Shown: in pieces, positions 44,553 to 57,256 of the stretch | How the letters are laid out: every line of letters begins with the position of its first letter | Position numbering within the stretch: position 1 is the first letter of the stretch | DNA from: Vitellaria paradoxa | Lineage: Eukaryota; Streptophyta; Magnoliopsida; Ericales; Sapotaceae | DNA: 64,000 bases | Reading direction: 5' to 3' | NCBI GenBank assembly: GCA_019916065.1 | Contig: CM034237.1 | Span: forward strand, 26,665,783 to 26,729,782 | Translations under genes and position numbers: made by a program | The notes under the pieces: model-generated | Told to the model about the DNA's origin: nothing | The model's database searches: none | Seen by the model: the letters and a program-made list of their open reading frames with translations, nothing else

Positions 44553-47161
44553 TGTAACATCTCGAATTTTTATATTAATATAATTTGATAGTTTTAATAT
44601 GTTTTGGGCATGATAATATGTTAATTAAGTAATATTAGTCATTAGAGATGACTTAGGGGTGTGAATTTTGGAAGAAATGGGCAAAATAGTTCAAAAGTCA
44701 ACATTTTGACTCAGTAGCATGCAGAGAGGTGCCCAAAGCTCTAGGACAAGCACCCATGGTCCATAAGGGGTGCCCCACTTGTGTAGACAATCAACTGTAT
44801 GGTGTTCTCTGGTTTGTTAGCTGAGAGCTCAACCTAAACTCTAGGTTTGTAGGGTATGGGAAAGGTGATTAGGCTCTTGTAGAATGCTTGAGGATTAAGC
44901 CAAACTTGTATATATGTATATTTGAGGAGAGAATGAGAGAGATTTTTGTGGTTTTGGAGGAGAACCGGGAGATGAGGTGGAAACCAAGGAAATTTTTGAA
45001 AGGTTAGTAATTTGCTTAAACCCTAACCAAATGTAAATTAATTTCAAGGGATTGAAATTGAGTTCTTAAGGAACATTTTCATGTATTTTGTTGGTTGTTT
45101 GGATCAAAGGGTGAAGAGATAAATCAAGCCAAAGTTGGGAGCCAAAACCGAGAATTCATCACTTCACTTGATCCAAATTTCTAGCATTATTTTAGCATAT
45201 ACGAGATGTTTTTGAGCTAGTAAATATTTCCATGAAATTTATTTAATATTTGGAAACCATGGAGATGGAATTTGCATGGATTGATGGATGTATATATATA
45301 TAAGTATAGGTAGAATCAAGATTTTTGTATTGAAGAAATGAATGAATTAAAACTTGTTTTGATGGACTTTTTAGAGTCTTCTAGGTCCTAAACAACTCAA
45401 GAAAACGAGGTATTAGGTTAAATATTGCATTTGGTAAAGTTTGAAACCTAAAAACATATGCTAGAGCTTGAACCGGAACAAAGTAACATTCTGGACAACA
45501 GAGGGGCGCCCATGAACTTATGTGGGGCACCCATGATCCCCTGTCTAGAACTCTAGTTTTGTTTTTTAGTGTAAAAACTTGTATGGTTCAATACTTAGAC
45601 TTTAGAACATGAGAAGATCAACCTTGAATCATTGAATAGGTGAAAAGTGTATGGATTAAAGTATGAAAATCAATCTTTGAATAGAGAGATTGGTTTTAAG
45701 ACATGTTGGTTTAATGTTTTGCCTCAAAATTTAATTTATATGTTCTATGATGGATTATGATGAACTTGTCAATTGTATATTATGTTGAGCTAAAAATGTG
45801 TAAGAAATATGATAAGGGAGTGAGATAATGATATAATAAAAGGATATTTGAATTGAATAAGCAAGGATTATGTTAAATGGAAGAAGAGATGCTAGAATGA
45901 AATGTTCAAGTAATATGAAAATAAGAATTGGTCAAGATAAGAGAATAATATAATTATTATAAGCCTTTATTGAACTTGGAATTATATGTTAGTTATTGTA
46001 AAGATGGTGTTGATAATACGTTTGAGTGAAACGATAGTTGAATGATATGGTGATGTAGAGACAATCATGAAGATGAAATTGATAAGTATAAAAGAGGAAA
46101 TGTGAAGGGTAGTGAGACATGTGGTTGGTGGGTAAATGAAAATAGGAAGGGTACTGAGATTACCCTAGGGATTGGTTTTCATGCTAGTAGGTTAGTAGCC
46201 TACAACATGATGGGTAAATAAGGCTAATCGTGGCCTGGCTCTCATAGCCTTTAACGACGACGTGTAAATAAGGCTAATCGTGGCCTAGCTCTTATAGCCT
46301 TTAACGATGACATGTAAATTAGCCTAATCGTGGCCTGACTCTTATAGCCTTTAACGACGACATGTAAATAAGGCTAATCCTGGCCTGACTCTTATAGCCT
46401 TTAACGATGACGCGTAAATAAGGTTAATCGTGGCCTGGCTATTATAGTCTATAACGACGATGTTAGTTGTGCACACCCCGTAACTAATATGAGAATGAGA
46501 TGGGGATGAGGACGATTGTGTGGTGTTGGTTATGTGAAAATAATTGAGTAGGAAAAGAGACTTGACTTGACAAAGAATGACACGTATTTATATAAGGATT
46601 AATTGATAATATTGCAATCTGTTGATATATGAAAGAATTTGAGTTTTACAGTGGCTTGATTTTAATGAGATCAATTGAATTTATAATAATTGGTTTTATA
46701 TTATGATTTTACATATCATATATGCTTCTATTATGCTTCCGTAAGCACAAGTGGATAAGTGCTCACGTCTCTACAGATTCTGTTGTAAGAGTAGATCCTA
46801 ACAATTAGGTGGGCATTTGGTGAAATTAGAAGTATATATGCTGTTGCAGATGTTTCATTTTCATTTACTTAACTTTTAAAATTTACATTTGGGTCTGTAA
46901 TATTAAATTTAAAAGCGGAGATTATTTGATGGGTTGTAAAGGCCTTAAGGCCTATCCTTACTTATTAAGATTATGGGGTTTTTGGAGCTGTATAGCCGGG
47001 CCATAGCCAAGGCTTCTTTTGTATTATGTTTTATAGTTGTCTTGTGTGGATGTTGCTCCAGGAGGGGGATGTTGCAATGCTCTGATCTGGGAATGGATAT
47101 TCTAAGCATGATATATATGTAATTCACTCACTCCTCGGGTCATGAAATCCGGGGCATGACA
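44553..47161 (+). mobile_element. solo gypsy LTR
   Basis: Starts TGTAACATCTCGAATTTTT, ends TCCGGGGCATGACA; 2609 bp. ATAA occurs on both sides (44549-44552 and 47162-47165), giving a 4-bp exact match, or 4/5 if the duplication is five bases. No primer site or internal gene adjoins either end, so it is the product of LTR-LTR recombination. It is nested in the MULE. Small open frames inside it are not genes. Confidence 0.8.
46214..46463 (+). repeat. five exact-length 50-bp tandem repeats in the solo LTR
   Basis: Units begin GTAAATAAGGCTAATCGTGG at 46214, 46264, 46314, 46364 and 46414, each exactly 50 bases, and end TTTAACGACGACGT-like. Units differ by only a few substitutions and no indels. The related LTR ending at 38258 has a single diverged counterpart. 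Confidence 0.95.
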
Positions 47162-47971
47162 ATAACATTTATGTTTTTTTTTTTATTTATCTATGCTTAA
47201 CTGTTTTTATTTTTAATTTTTTGCTTCTAGTTTTCATTTTTTCATCCGAAATAAAAACAAAAAACATTCTTTGTAATGCAATCTTGTTTACAATAATTAA
47301 ATTTATTTTAACAAAATATTTATTTTTATTAGTTTTTATAAAACTAAATAAATTTAATAAAATATATTTCATATTTATTTAATTAATTAATTTGATAAAA
47401 AGTATTTAAATTAATTAAATGGATGTTATAAAATGTTTATGTTTTTCATAATAATTATTTTTAATAAAGTATATTAATAAATAGCATAATTTAATACTAA
47501 ATTATTGTTTTGGTTATTAACATTAATTTAATAAAACATTTTAACAAAATAAATCATTTTAAAGGGTAATTATGTGCATTTAATATTTTTTTATAACTAT
47601 ATAAAGGTATATTATAATGTAAAATTAGGAATTTGATATTAGTATGCTAAAACAGTTATATTTGTATCAAAATTTCAGAACTCATTTTAGGAACTTATTG
47701 CGTCATTAATTGATAGGACGGGATATCTAAGAAACAGATTTCCCTATTTTGTTTTTGGGGAAGGAACATCATCAACACAAATAATGACGTAGGATATAAC
47801 AGACAGTTTCAACATTTCATCAAGATTAGTTGTGAATACACATTGTCAATGTTGATGGTGAAACTCTACGACATTGTCAATGTTGATCCGATGTAGTGGG
47901 AGTTAAAAGTAATGTGTTAACATCTAATATTTGGCAGCACCAGTCAAATATTTCACTAGTCTCTACCTCTG

Positions 47972-50305
47972 ATGGATGATGACGAAATGAAAACAATGTT
48001 TAACATAGTAGACAATTTAAAATGTAACCATCATGATGTTTTCTCAAGACTTAGAACTGACAAGTATATAGCAATTGGCGGTGATGGTGGAGTCTTAACT
48101 CGAGAATATTGGATGGAGGATGTGCCACTTAGTTCTAACACAGAAATTCCCTTAACGACTATTCATCCAAGGCTAGAGCACAATGTATCTACCCATTCAC
48201 TAAGGTTAGACCAATTTGTGGACCCCGAACATCAGCCTAGTTTTGACACCGTTTGTGAATACGTGGAGGAGTTAGATAGGCCATGGGATTACGTACAAGA
48301 CTATCATGACCAGTTCAACAATGGAAGTTTCCCCCTTGATGAAGATGAGACCGAAACAGCAGAGTGGAACAAGATGAAAGACTCAATTGAAAAGCCATCA
48401 GATGCTTATGTAACCTAAGAAACAAGAGGTCGGTGAATGCATGAGCCAATGTTTAAAATGTTCAATTTAGTTAAACTGATAATGCATCTTCTAAGGCCCT
48501 TTTACTTCAACGTCAAATGTGGAATCCAAAGATCAAGGATCCTTGCATTGGTCAAATATTCAACAATAAAGATCAACTTTTTTATTTAATGAACTTGTAT
48601 TCTATCAAAACAAACTAACAATTTTTGACCGTTGAGTAGAACAAGAAAAATTGGGTGGTGGAGTGCCCAAAATGTAAAGAGAGCTAGTGCAAGTAATGTA
48701 TTCGAGCAACTAAACTAAGTGGCCATGGGCTATTCAAAATAACCAAGTACGAGAGGCCACGCACATGCATTTATGCATAGTTGAATGAAGACCATTACCA
48801 ACTTGACTCAAACTTTCTTGCTGGCTTAATCATCCATTGGTCAAATCAAATCCTGCCGTATCTATTGTCCTATTGTAAGCTCAGTTAAAGGATCGTTACA
48901 AGTATATGGTCTCATATCGGAAGACTTGAACAGCAAAGCAAAAGGAAACTGTGAAGATATTCAAGGACTGGGTGCAGTCCTATTTAATGTTGCCGAAGTT
49001 TATGAATGTCATCCAGTTATACAACCCGGGCACAATTGTTTACTATAAATATTACCCTTATATGTTGGTGCTCACTGTGTCCTTAAGTACGTGTTTACTA
49101 TAAGTATTACACTTATATGGTTGGTGCTTAACGTGTCTTTAAGTATGTGTTCTAGAGCTTTAAGCCTTCCATAGATGGCTTTGCGTACTATTGTCCTATA
49201 GTATTAGTTGATGGCACACATCTGTATGGGAAATACATTGGAAAGGTACTCATAGCCATGGCGTCAAATGCCACCATGCAAATTTTTTTACTTGCATTTG
49301 CTATGGTAAATACTGAGGACTATGATAGTTGGGAAGTATTTTCTTAGGATGCCAAGGACACATGTTTGTCCAAGTTAATGGTTATGCCATATTTTTGATC
49401 GTCACAAAGCCTTAGTTGCAACAGCTTCATCCCTTCAAGAAAAGCTACACAAGTAAACAATTGATTGACTTGTTCTAGCAAGTAGGAAAGGCATCCAAGG
49501 TGTGAAGGTTTAAAAAGACAATGGATTTGATAAAGTCCATCAATGAAAAGTTTTGAAAATATCTAACTGATATTCTAAAGGAAAAATGAACCTATTATTA
49601 TGGCGAATTATATAGATATGGAATTATGACACCAAAGTTATCTATGTGTTTCAACAACATACTAAGAGGACCTAGGAACTTACCTATAACTGTGGCAGTG
49701 CAGTTGACTTTTTACAAACTAGGTTCATACTTCCACTAACGTCGTATGATTGCAACAAATGCAAGAAATAATGAGGCATGGGTCAGTCCCTGTGTGTAGG
49801 CACTTTTGTTGGATTACTAGAAGAAGACACTCCCTCGTCAAGTCACCGAATCTAATCATATCACTAGAGTATACGAGGTCATAATAGGTGCTCAACTAAA
49901 CAGAGGATCTAACAAGCAAGTTGTGAGGCTGAAGGATGGGCACTGTAGATGTGAGAAGTGGGATATATTGCGGGTTCCCTATTCGCATGTTATAACAGTG
50001 TATGACAGAAAACATATCGACTAGATGTAGCTCATTAAGAGAGAGTATTCCATGCAAACATATGTAAGCTAATATGATCTTAAGCCAATATGCTCCAGAA
50101 TTTTAACCATTAGAGTATAAGGACTATTAGAATACAATTGAAACCCCTTTTCTTCAACCCTAATCTTGACCTTGCTCACCAAAAAGGTTGACCAAATTCA
50201 ACCAAGTTGAAGAACAAGATGGATGAGTTAGAAATAGGGTCCGAAATACACTATAGCCTATGCAAGTAACAAGGGCACGATCATCACAAGTGCCCATCAA
50301 GGGCA
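47972..50305 (+). pseudogene. MURA-type Mutator transposase pseudogene
   Basis: This gene coded for the transposase that cuts and moves MULEs. The first 148 residues (47972-48418) remain open (MDDDEMKTMF ... SDAYVT). Then in mixed frames come the MuDR N-terminal zinc-binding piece WVVECPKCKES and the ITKYERPRTCM segment (about 48650-48770). YNPGTIVYY lies at about 49020. The MULE catalytic domain follows: LVDGTHLYGKYIGKVLIAMA with the first Asp at 49210-49212, and FDRHKALVATA with the second Asp at 49397-49399. The SWIM finger at about 49930-50000 reads CRCEKWDILRVPYSH; the usual Cys before SH is Tyr here, so the site is broken. A C-terminal knuckle-like LCKxQGHDHHKCP lies near 50265. Multiple stops and shifts. 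It belongs to the surrounding MULE. Confidence 0.9.
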
Positions 50306-50309
50306 TCAT

Positions 50310-53020
50310 CATTGTCATCATCAAGATTCCTACCGTTGTTTCGCTGACTGTTATTTAATATTCTTTCAACAATATAGTTTTTTTATATATTAAAAATGAG
50401 TCAACTGTTTATGTCAAATGTCTATACTTATTCATGTCATTAACTATTATTTAATATTTTTCAACAGTGTAATTTTATTATTATATAATAAAAATTGGTC
50501 AATTGTTCATATTAATTATTCTAACTTAATTGGTACTAGCGTTAGATGTTTCATGCTATTGTTGCCTTATCATTGTAGTTATATGTCTTGTGCAAAGGAG
50601 TCTTTGGATCGTAGGCTAGATAATCCTGTTGTCCTCCACTTGTATGTGCAGCATCACTGTAGTGATATTTGGCAGGCTTCTATTAGGGTAACTATTAGTT
50701 TAGTTTTGCTATTTCATTTATATAAATTGTGAAAATGTTTGATTAGATATTAGATATAAATTGTGAAAATATTTTATTGCAGTACGAGAATGTTTTAAGA
50801 TGCTGTGGTATCCACAATTCACTACGAAAGATATCAGAAACCCCCCAAGTTCTTTGGAAGTTACATTATTTTCTAGGGCAGATTTCTATGGCCTTTACAA
50901 AATTCTTTTGCTTTCCAAGTTTATGTTTTATCAAAAGCATCTTGAAACATAGCATAATATTATGCTTTCCATGTTTTCAATGGTTTAGTGTGGGGAGTTG
51001 GTGTTTAAGATGCATGAATCAATTGAATTTTGCGATGGATAGGTGTTGAAGCTTAATTTTTATGGTTTGGTGATTTAGCTTTTCTCCTTTTGGAGAGAGA
51101 TTTTGATAGTGCTATTTTGTTTTAGGACTTATCGAATGTATTTTGTCGATCTCTATTAACTGGAATATTTGTCTTTCCTACATTAAATTTTGGACTTAAA
51201 TATACTTGGAATCATTTTAGGATAAAAATTTGGATGATAGATCACCTTGGTTGATTTGCTTATACAGTTTATATTTTTTGCATATCCATTTTGTTTTTAC
51301 CTATATTCTATCTTTTTTCCATGTCAAGTTCACTGTGAGACATTTTTTATTCGGATTTATGCACTTCCAAGGACGAGTTCTGATACACAAGAGTTTGTGT
51401 TAATTTCTTTGGCACCATTATTTATGTGGCCACAATGAAATAGTTTGTCTAACATTAGTTTATCCATTTTTTCTCTTTCAGGTACTACTACAATAGTAGT
51501 AATTTCTTGGCATCCTTACTATGCAATTCATGAAAACTATTATTTGTGATGTCATACACTGTGAGATCTCTAATTAATTAACAAAAATAGATTACTAAAG
51601 ATTAGGATTTGAAAGTGGTAAAAAAAAAGAAAAAAAAAACCCAGTACTAGTTCTTGAAAAGCAATCTAATAGGTGTATTCATTCCTATCTATGACTATAA
51701 ACCTTTCAAACAAGAGCTGTGTTCTCTTATATTAACTCGATTTATAAATTGGAATTGAAATTGTCAATTACAGGGATGGTGGGTTGCTTTTGAACTTTTA
51801 ATCCATACTATTTTTTTGTTCTCAAACAAGTGCTCCTACAATGAGATGACAGGTGCATATGATGAGGTTCAGGAGACTATTAGTGTTGGGGAAGTTATGG
51901 ATTGCTTATTATTTTGCTAGTTGATTGTCTTTGTGCTAGTGCGGCCTGATGTGTTTGATTGGGGCTTTTTGGATCTTTGTTGCTTTGGTCATGAGTTTGA
52001 ATAGATGGGTGTAATCTCTGCTATGCTGTGGTTTAGTCATTGTTAGTTTATTTGGCTGGTGGTAGGTGGTCTAATGCTGTTTACTACTATTATAGATTTT
52101 TTGTTTGTAGCTGGTCTAGAATTTTTTCAACTCCTACATCTAACTGCACTTTTGTGAGCTTCTTTGAAGCTCTTTTCCTTTCTCTCTTCTTGCTTTCTTT
52201 CCCCTTTTCTTTCCTCAACTTTATTTTTTCTTTCTCTTTCTTTGGTTCCAGGTGCTTAGCTGGGTCCTATTTTTTGTTGTTTCGTGATGGCTGCTTAATT
52301 GGAGCCAGTCTTTTTGTGTACTATTATTTTGTTGTTCATGTTCCTTGGTTTGATGCTAGTGTCTAGTATTTGGATCCCGGTCTATTAAGCTGTGGTAACA
52401 CTGGGTGATATTGGTGGAACTGCTATTGCCGTTTGCTTGTGACCAAATAATCTTTTTGCTTAGAAGTAAACATGCTTGAAGATGATGGCGTGGAATTGTT
52501 CTGATGGTGCTTCACTACTTGCTACTGATGATTGGAAAAGGAGTTTGGCTAATTGTTTAATTTTGATGAAGTTGTTGATTACTACTGCTCTTTGATGCTG
52601 GTTTCATTAATTTGTTGCACTAGTTCGTTGAGTTTCTTAATTACTGTTATTTACTAGTATAATTGGGTTCAAAGTGGTGGACTAAATTTGGTCTCTTCCC
52701 AGCTAAATTTGTTATGCAGTTGTTATTTGTTCAAGAACTTAATGATATAGTGGGTGACCATTAATGGAGCTCCAGAACTCTATGCTATGCCTTTTACAAA
52801 TCATCTAATTTTTTGTCTTGCCTCTAATGTGGTTGGAGTTGCTTCTCGTGTATTGATGAGCATGGTATTATTATTTGTTCTGTATATCGGATAACTTGCT
52901 TCTTTGCAAGTGTAGAGCATTCATTAGTACATTGCATCCATGAGAGCAGCATTAATGATCCATTTCTAGTTTGATGTTTGCTTTATAGGTTTTTGTTAGC
53001 ATTCTTGACTGTTTTGCCAG
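50310..53020. other. MULE interior without recognised gene
   Basis: Open frames of 63-108 residues exist (50418-50732, 50777-51049, 52040-52366). They have T-rich, Phe/Leu/Ser-dominated composition and no motif I know. The text could be decayed captured host sequence, as MULEs often carry, but I cannot name a source. Confidence 0.35.
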
Positions 53021-53059
53021 AGAGTAAAAAAAAATAAAAATAAATAAATAAGAAAGAAA

Positions 53060-53300
53060 GCATCAGTTTCTAGTGGCACTTTCACAAAAATATATATATA
53101 AAGAGAGTGTCACTGCTATTAACACTTTCACAAATTGTTATAAAGAAAACGTCACTTTCAAAAAAAAAAATTGAAGAAAGTGTCATTGCTATTAACACTT
53201 TCATAAATCGTTATGAAGAAAGTGTCACTAGTACTAACACTTTCATAAAAAAAAAAAAAAAAAGAAAAAAGCATTAGTGCTAGTGATATTTTCACCAAAA
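53060..53300. repeat. hairpin-forming AGTGTCA repeats near MULE right end
   Basis: About four units of 50-65 bases each contain GAAAGTGTCA, 10-12 middle bases such as TTGCTATTA, and ACACTTTC. GAAAGTGT and ACACTTTC pair as an 8-bp stem. A-runs separate the units. A single GAAAGTGTCA also occurs in the left subterminal region at about 43769, in keeping with a subterminal repeat of the element. Confidence 0.7.
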
Positions 53301-53342
53301 ATATACATATGTTAGGCAGAAGTGTCATTGCTTGTGATGTAT

Positions 53343-53428
53343 TTGCCCCTAATTTGGTAAATAATTTTTTGTTTGGTCTTTATTATGGTAAAAAGTGAAA
53401 TAGAGGTCCACATTCTGGTAAAAATCTC
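53343..53428 (-). repeat. MULE right terminal inverted repeat
   Basis: The reverse complement matches 43651-43736; it ends ...GGTAAAAATCTC at 53428. Confidence 0.85.
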
Positions 53429-53437
53429 AATATATTG

Positions 53438-55130
53438 TGTTTCTCTCTTTCCCACTTACTACTAATGTTTGTTGTCAGTGACTTACCATATAGGTAATGC
53501 ATTATGTAAGAAATAAATGTACTGTAATTTAAAATTCTTACGAATATGTATAACAGGATATGTAACAAATAGTTATGAGAACTTTTATTTCAATTATTTA
53601 ATGTTGCGTATAGTGTAATTTTATTTTCTTTTTGTATTATCATATGGGTTTACTTCATAATTAATCAGATTCCATGGCACAGTACTTTAAAAAATACCAT
53701 AAACCTTAAAAAAAGAGACAAATTCATTACATCACACTCACAGTGGTCATATAAAATATGTTTTGACATAATGTGTAAATATCGACATATGACTGCCAAA
53801 ATAATGTGAGAATACCAATACTTAACTGTTGAAACAATGAGAAAATTTTGACATATAGATATTGGAAGTATATTAACCATTCAACAACGACCTGCTAAAA
53901 ATATATTAAATGTTTGACAATGACCTTTTGAAACTATATTAAAAGTTTGACATATAATTGCTAAAACATGTGCACATCAACTAAACAAACCTATGGCAAA
54001 CTTTTTTTTGGGGGGGGTAAGTAACCGAGGTAAAACTTTGGCAAAACTTAAATGTCAAAACATGTTATATCAACATAGTATCAAAACTTTGACATCACAA
54101 ATATCAAATGACTCCTAGGTTGCTACATCCACAAAAAGGGAAGGGAAAGAATGAAAGAAGGGTTATAATAGAAAAAGTAGAAAGAGTTCAGTCTATATAA
54201 TATTACAAGAAAAAAATAGGAAGATAGTAAGCCAGCAAGAGAAATAGCTTTACTAGAAGGCCATGACATGAAGGAGAAGTTAGATGAACAAGGACTGGAA
54301 GTCTTATTTTGCCAAATGCAAGTGTCTAGCATTCAAAATTTAGTTGCAGTCAATTTGGACCCTTCATTTGGCATTGATTTAATTGATTTGGCCCTCAATA
54401 GTGTATGGTAATGAATGGGTAGGATGGTTGCCTTTTGGACCTCAGATTGACCTCAGTGCAATCCACATGAATGGACAAGATTCTCTTATTGACCCTCTCA
54501 ATCATAGCCATTCATCAAAAACACTTGGATGGCTCGGATTGATTCCCACATACAAAGGGGTTGGTGGTAGCAACACTGCCATTAATAATGGATAGGTGAA
54601 TGGAGTAGGCAAAAGAATATGTAAGGTCACGTGCAGGGAAGAAGAAAAGGGTTCTGGAAGCTTATTGAGTTAGCAATTAGTAGTAGGTAATACTAAAGCT
54701 CCAGTTGGACCGAAATTCATTGGGCATAATTAAGTTCATAAGAATTGGGTTCATTACAAAGTTATGGCCCAGCAAATAAATAAAAGGATTTTAGTGGTGA
54801 TGGGTTGCGAGAATGGCCAAGTGGAGTAGTCCATTTCAGTGGAAGATCCAAGTGCACAAAGTCTTCATCATTAGGTTGCTAGCTCTGTCTTCTAGACAAG
54901 GAATATTTTCTGTTAAGTTGTTAGATTAACTAGTAGATATATAGTATAATTATGAAATGATGTAACGAGAGGTAGGTACGCAATGAACAATTTTAGAGAA
55001 TTATTCTCTTGGGAGGAATGCACCCCCTCGAATTAGGTTCACTATCCATTTTTTGTTATTTTCTGTCATTTTCTTTTGCTCCAAACAACACAAAATAAGT
55101 AGAAATAAGAAGAATTTTTGGAGGCTGATG
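53438..55130. other. interval holding the probable 5' LTR of the next gypsy element
   Basis: No recognised gene. 53690-53990 is A-rich, with recurring TTGACATA phrases. A T8G8 stretch lies at 54003-54018. The right part should be the 5' LTR of the gypsy element, because a primer site follows at 55135 and the text just before ends GGCTGATGCA. AGATATATAGTATAA near 54935 could be its TATA region. The LTR start was not found. Confidence 0.4.
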
Positions 55131-55134
55131 CAAT

Positions 55135-55147
55135 TGGTATCCGAGCC
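55135..55147 (+). other. gypsy primer-binding site (one mismatch)
   Basis: TGGTATCCGAGCC, one base different from the usual TGGTATCAGAGCC initiator tRNA-Met site, three bases after a GATGCA end. Confidence 0.8.
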
Positions 55148-55167
55148 ATACTTAAAGGAATTAGAAA

Positions 55168-57225
55168 TGGTAGATGGGACTAGATCCATGACTCATTTAG
55201 CTGAAGCACAACAGCATATGTAGTTACAAATGAATCACTTAATCAAGTTAATGGAAGATCAGAGTAAGAAGTGGGATTTTGGATTTGAACTTCTATCAGT
55301 TTAAATCCCAACAAATTCAAATTAATATTCAAAAGAATTCTTTTAGAAGATCAGGCAATTGGATCTTTGAAGAACTTGGATCAGAACTAGAATGCAAAAC
55401 TAATGACTGATGAAACTAATCACACCCAGTTTCCGGGTATGTAAGTTAGATCCCTTAAACTTGCATTTCTAACCTTCATGGGTGAAAATCCTTCTGAATG
55501 GATCTATAAAGCTAATCAGTTTTTTGTTCAATATGGTATCCCAAATGAGCAAAAGGTGGTTAAATCTTCTATGTACATGGAGGGAAAGGCCCTGATCTGG
55601 TATCAAGACCTAACCAATTTTGCTCAAAGCTTACACTAGGAAGAGTTTGCTAAGGCTTTATTGATTAGATTTGGAGAAAATACTTTTGATGACCCTATGG
55701 ATTAGTTGATCAAGATGAAATAATTCTCTAATGTTGAGGATTATAAACCAAATTTGAGTCAATTTTTAATAAGGTGAAGGGGTTATCTAAAACTTGTGAG
55801 TTCAGTATATTCTTAACCGGACTGAAGGAGGAAATTAGATATTCAGTAAGAATGTTCAATTCTAAGAACTTAATGGGGGCTTATGGACTAGCTTGGTTAC
55901 AAGAGGAAAACCTAATAGCCTTAAGGAAGCGACAGAATAAGTTTTCCAGTGGTTCAATGTCTAACCCAAGCCTTACCTTAAAAAATAATCAGACTACTCT
56001 CTATAGAAGTGTCTCTTGGGAGGGTCCTCCTATTCTAGGAATCTTTATTGTTTCTAAGGATAATGCATCAACATCTCAGAAATCCAATTCTGTTGAACGA
56101 CTACCTATTCAGAAGCATTATGTCAATGAGGTTGAAGCTAGGAAGAGGAATGGTTCATGTTTTAATTGTGATGATAAGTGGTCAAAGGGCTGTAAGAGTA
56201 AAATCCTAAGTTGTTTGTTATAGAAGCTGTGATGATAGTGAAGAGGAGACATTAGGAACCAAAGAAACACATGAACTACTTCTTGAATTAGCTCTAGAAG
56301 AAGAAATCATGCCTGAAATATCCTTACATGCCATTACTAGATTGCCTCAGCATAGAAATATGAGATTAATAGGCAAGGTTAAAGAGAGGAAATGGACTAT
56401 TCGAATTGATTCAGGTAGCATGCATAATTTCATGGACCCTAAAGTAATCAAGTACAGTTAGCTAAACACTGTTAATAGGAGAGAGTTGGTAGTAGAGGTT
56501 GCTAATGGGGATATTATTATGGGTAAAGGTCTATGTGCTAATGTTCTGGTCAACTTATACGGGTAAATATTTTTTGTGGACTTTATGTTATTTCCCTTGG
56601 CTAGGCGTGACATGGTACTGGGCATAGAGTGGCTACAGACTTAGGGACCTATTACTTTTGATTTTACCACCCTTTCTATGGAGTTTCATTGTAAGGACCA
56701 AAAAGTAAGTATTAAAGGGTTGGGGAGGAGTATGAAGTTGCTAGAGGATGTGGAATTGCATCAACTAAAATCTCTTATTCATAAAGGTCTCATACTACAA
56801 CTATTTGCATTGGAAGTTCAGCCTTCTACAGAATATACAACTCAAAATAAGACTCCATTGGGTGACAGATAGTTGACTGTACTTCAGAAGTTTAAGGATG
56901 TATTTGAGGAAAATAAGAGGCTGCCCCCAAGTAGAGGGCATGATTATAGGATTGTATTGGAGCAGGGAGCCAATCCAATCTTTGTGTGGCCGTATAGGTA
57001 CCCCCATTATCAAAAGGAAGAAATTGAGAAGATTGTAACAGAATTGCTTAATTTTGGGCTAATTAGACCAAGTCAATCTCCCTTTTCCTCACCAATCCTT
57101 TTGGTGAGAAAAGCTGATGGCTCTTAGAGAATGTGTATTGACTATAAGGCACTTGACCTTACTACAATTAAGGATCAATACCTAATACCGGTGGTGGATG
57201 AATTATTAGATGAGCTTAAGAGAGA
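55168..57225 (+). pseudogene. Ty3/gypsy gag-pol pseudogene, truncated in reverse transcriptase
   Basis: Gag-pol of a chromovirus-like gypsy element. ATG at 55168 reads MVDGTRSMTHLAEAQQHM. Gag follows at about 55460-55870 (LKLAFLTFMGENPSEWIYKA, EGKALIWYQDL, LTGLKEEIRYSVRMF). A 149-residue open piece (55774-56223) ends in a broken zinc knuckle CFNCDDKWSKGCKSK, where a frame change has displaced the His. Protease: WTIRIDSGSMHNF (about 56395-56435), DSG intact. Later come RRDMVLGIEWLQ and, in reverse transcriptase, YRYPHYQKEEIEKIVTELL, LIRPSQSPFSSPILLVRKADGS and IDYKALDLTTIKDQYLIPVVDELLDEL. The gene stops at about 57225, before the catalytic aspartate boxes. RNase H and integrase are absent. Many stops. 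Confidence 0.9.
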
Positions 57226-57256
57226 GCAAAATGAAAAAAATCAAAATTCCAATAAG

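Larger units (their letters stand above)
43651..53428. mobile_element. Mutator-like element (MULE) with long terminal inverted repeats
   Basis: The left end GAGTTTTTTACCAGTATGTG and the reverse complement of the right end GAGATTTTTACCAGAATGTG continue to match for about 85 bases. The shared core is ATTATTTACCAAATTAG. Flanking 9-mers are AATGTATTA (43642-43650) and AATATATTG (53429-53437), 7/9 identical, as expected for an aged 9-bp duplication. The element contains a MURA-type transposase pseudogene on the + strand and, in its left half, a solo gypsy LTR. It spans 9.78 kb, about 7.2 kb without the LTR. Right of the transposase (50310-53020) no domain is recognised. Confidence 0.85.

Noticed and set aside
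46214..46463. CRISPR-like regular array (50-bp period)
   Set aside because: Units are contiguous repeats without unique spacers, lie in a plant LTR, and no cas genes are present.
52040..52366. 108-residue open frame with many Phe/Ser/Leu
   Set aside because: It comes from a CTTT-rich stretch in the MULE interior; no motif and no support from neighbouring exons.
54001..54040. T8G8 stretch followed by GTAAGTAAC as a truncated LINE 3' end similar to the LINE at 13.27 kb
   Set aside because: Only a short word (GGTAAGTAA) is shared, and no target duplication or further 3' UTR similarity was seen.
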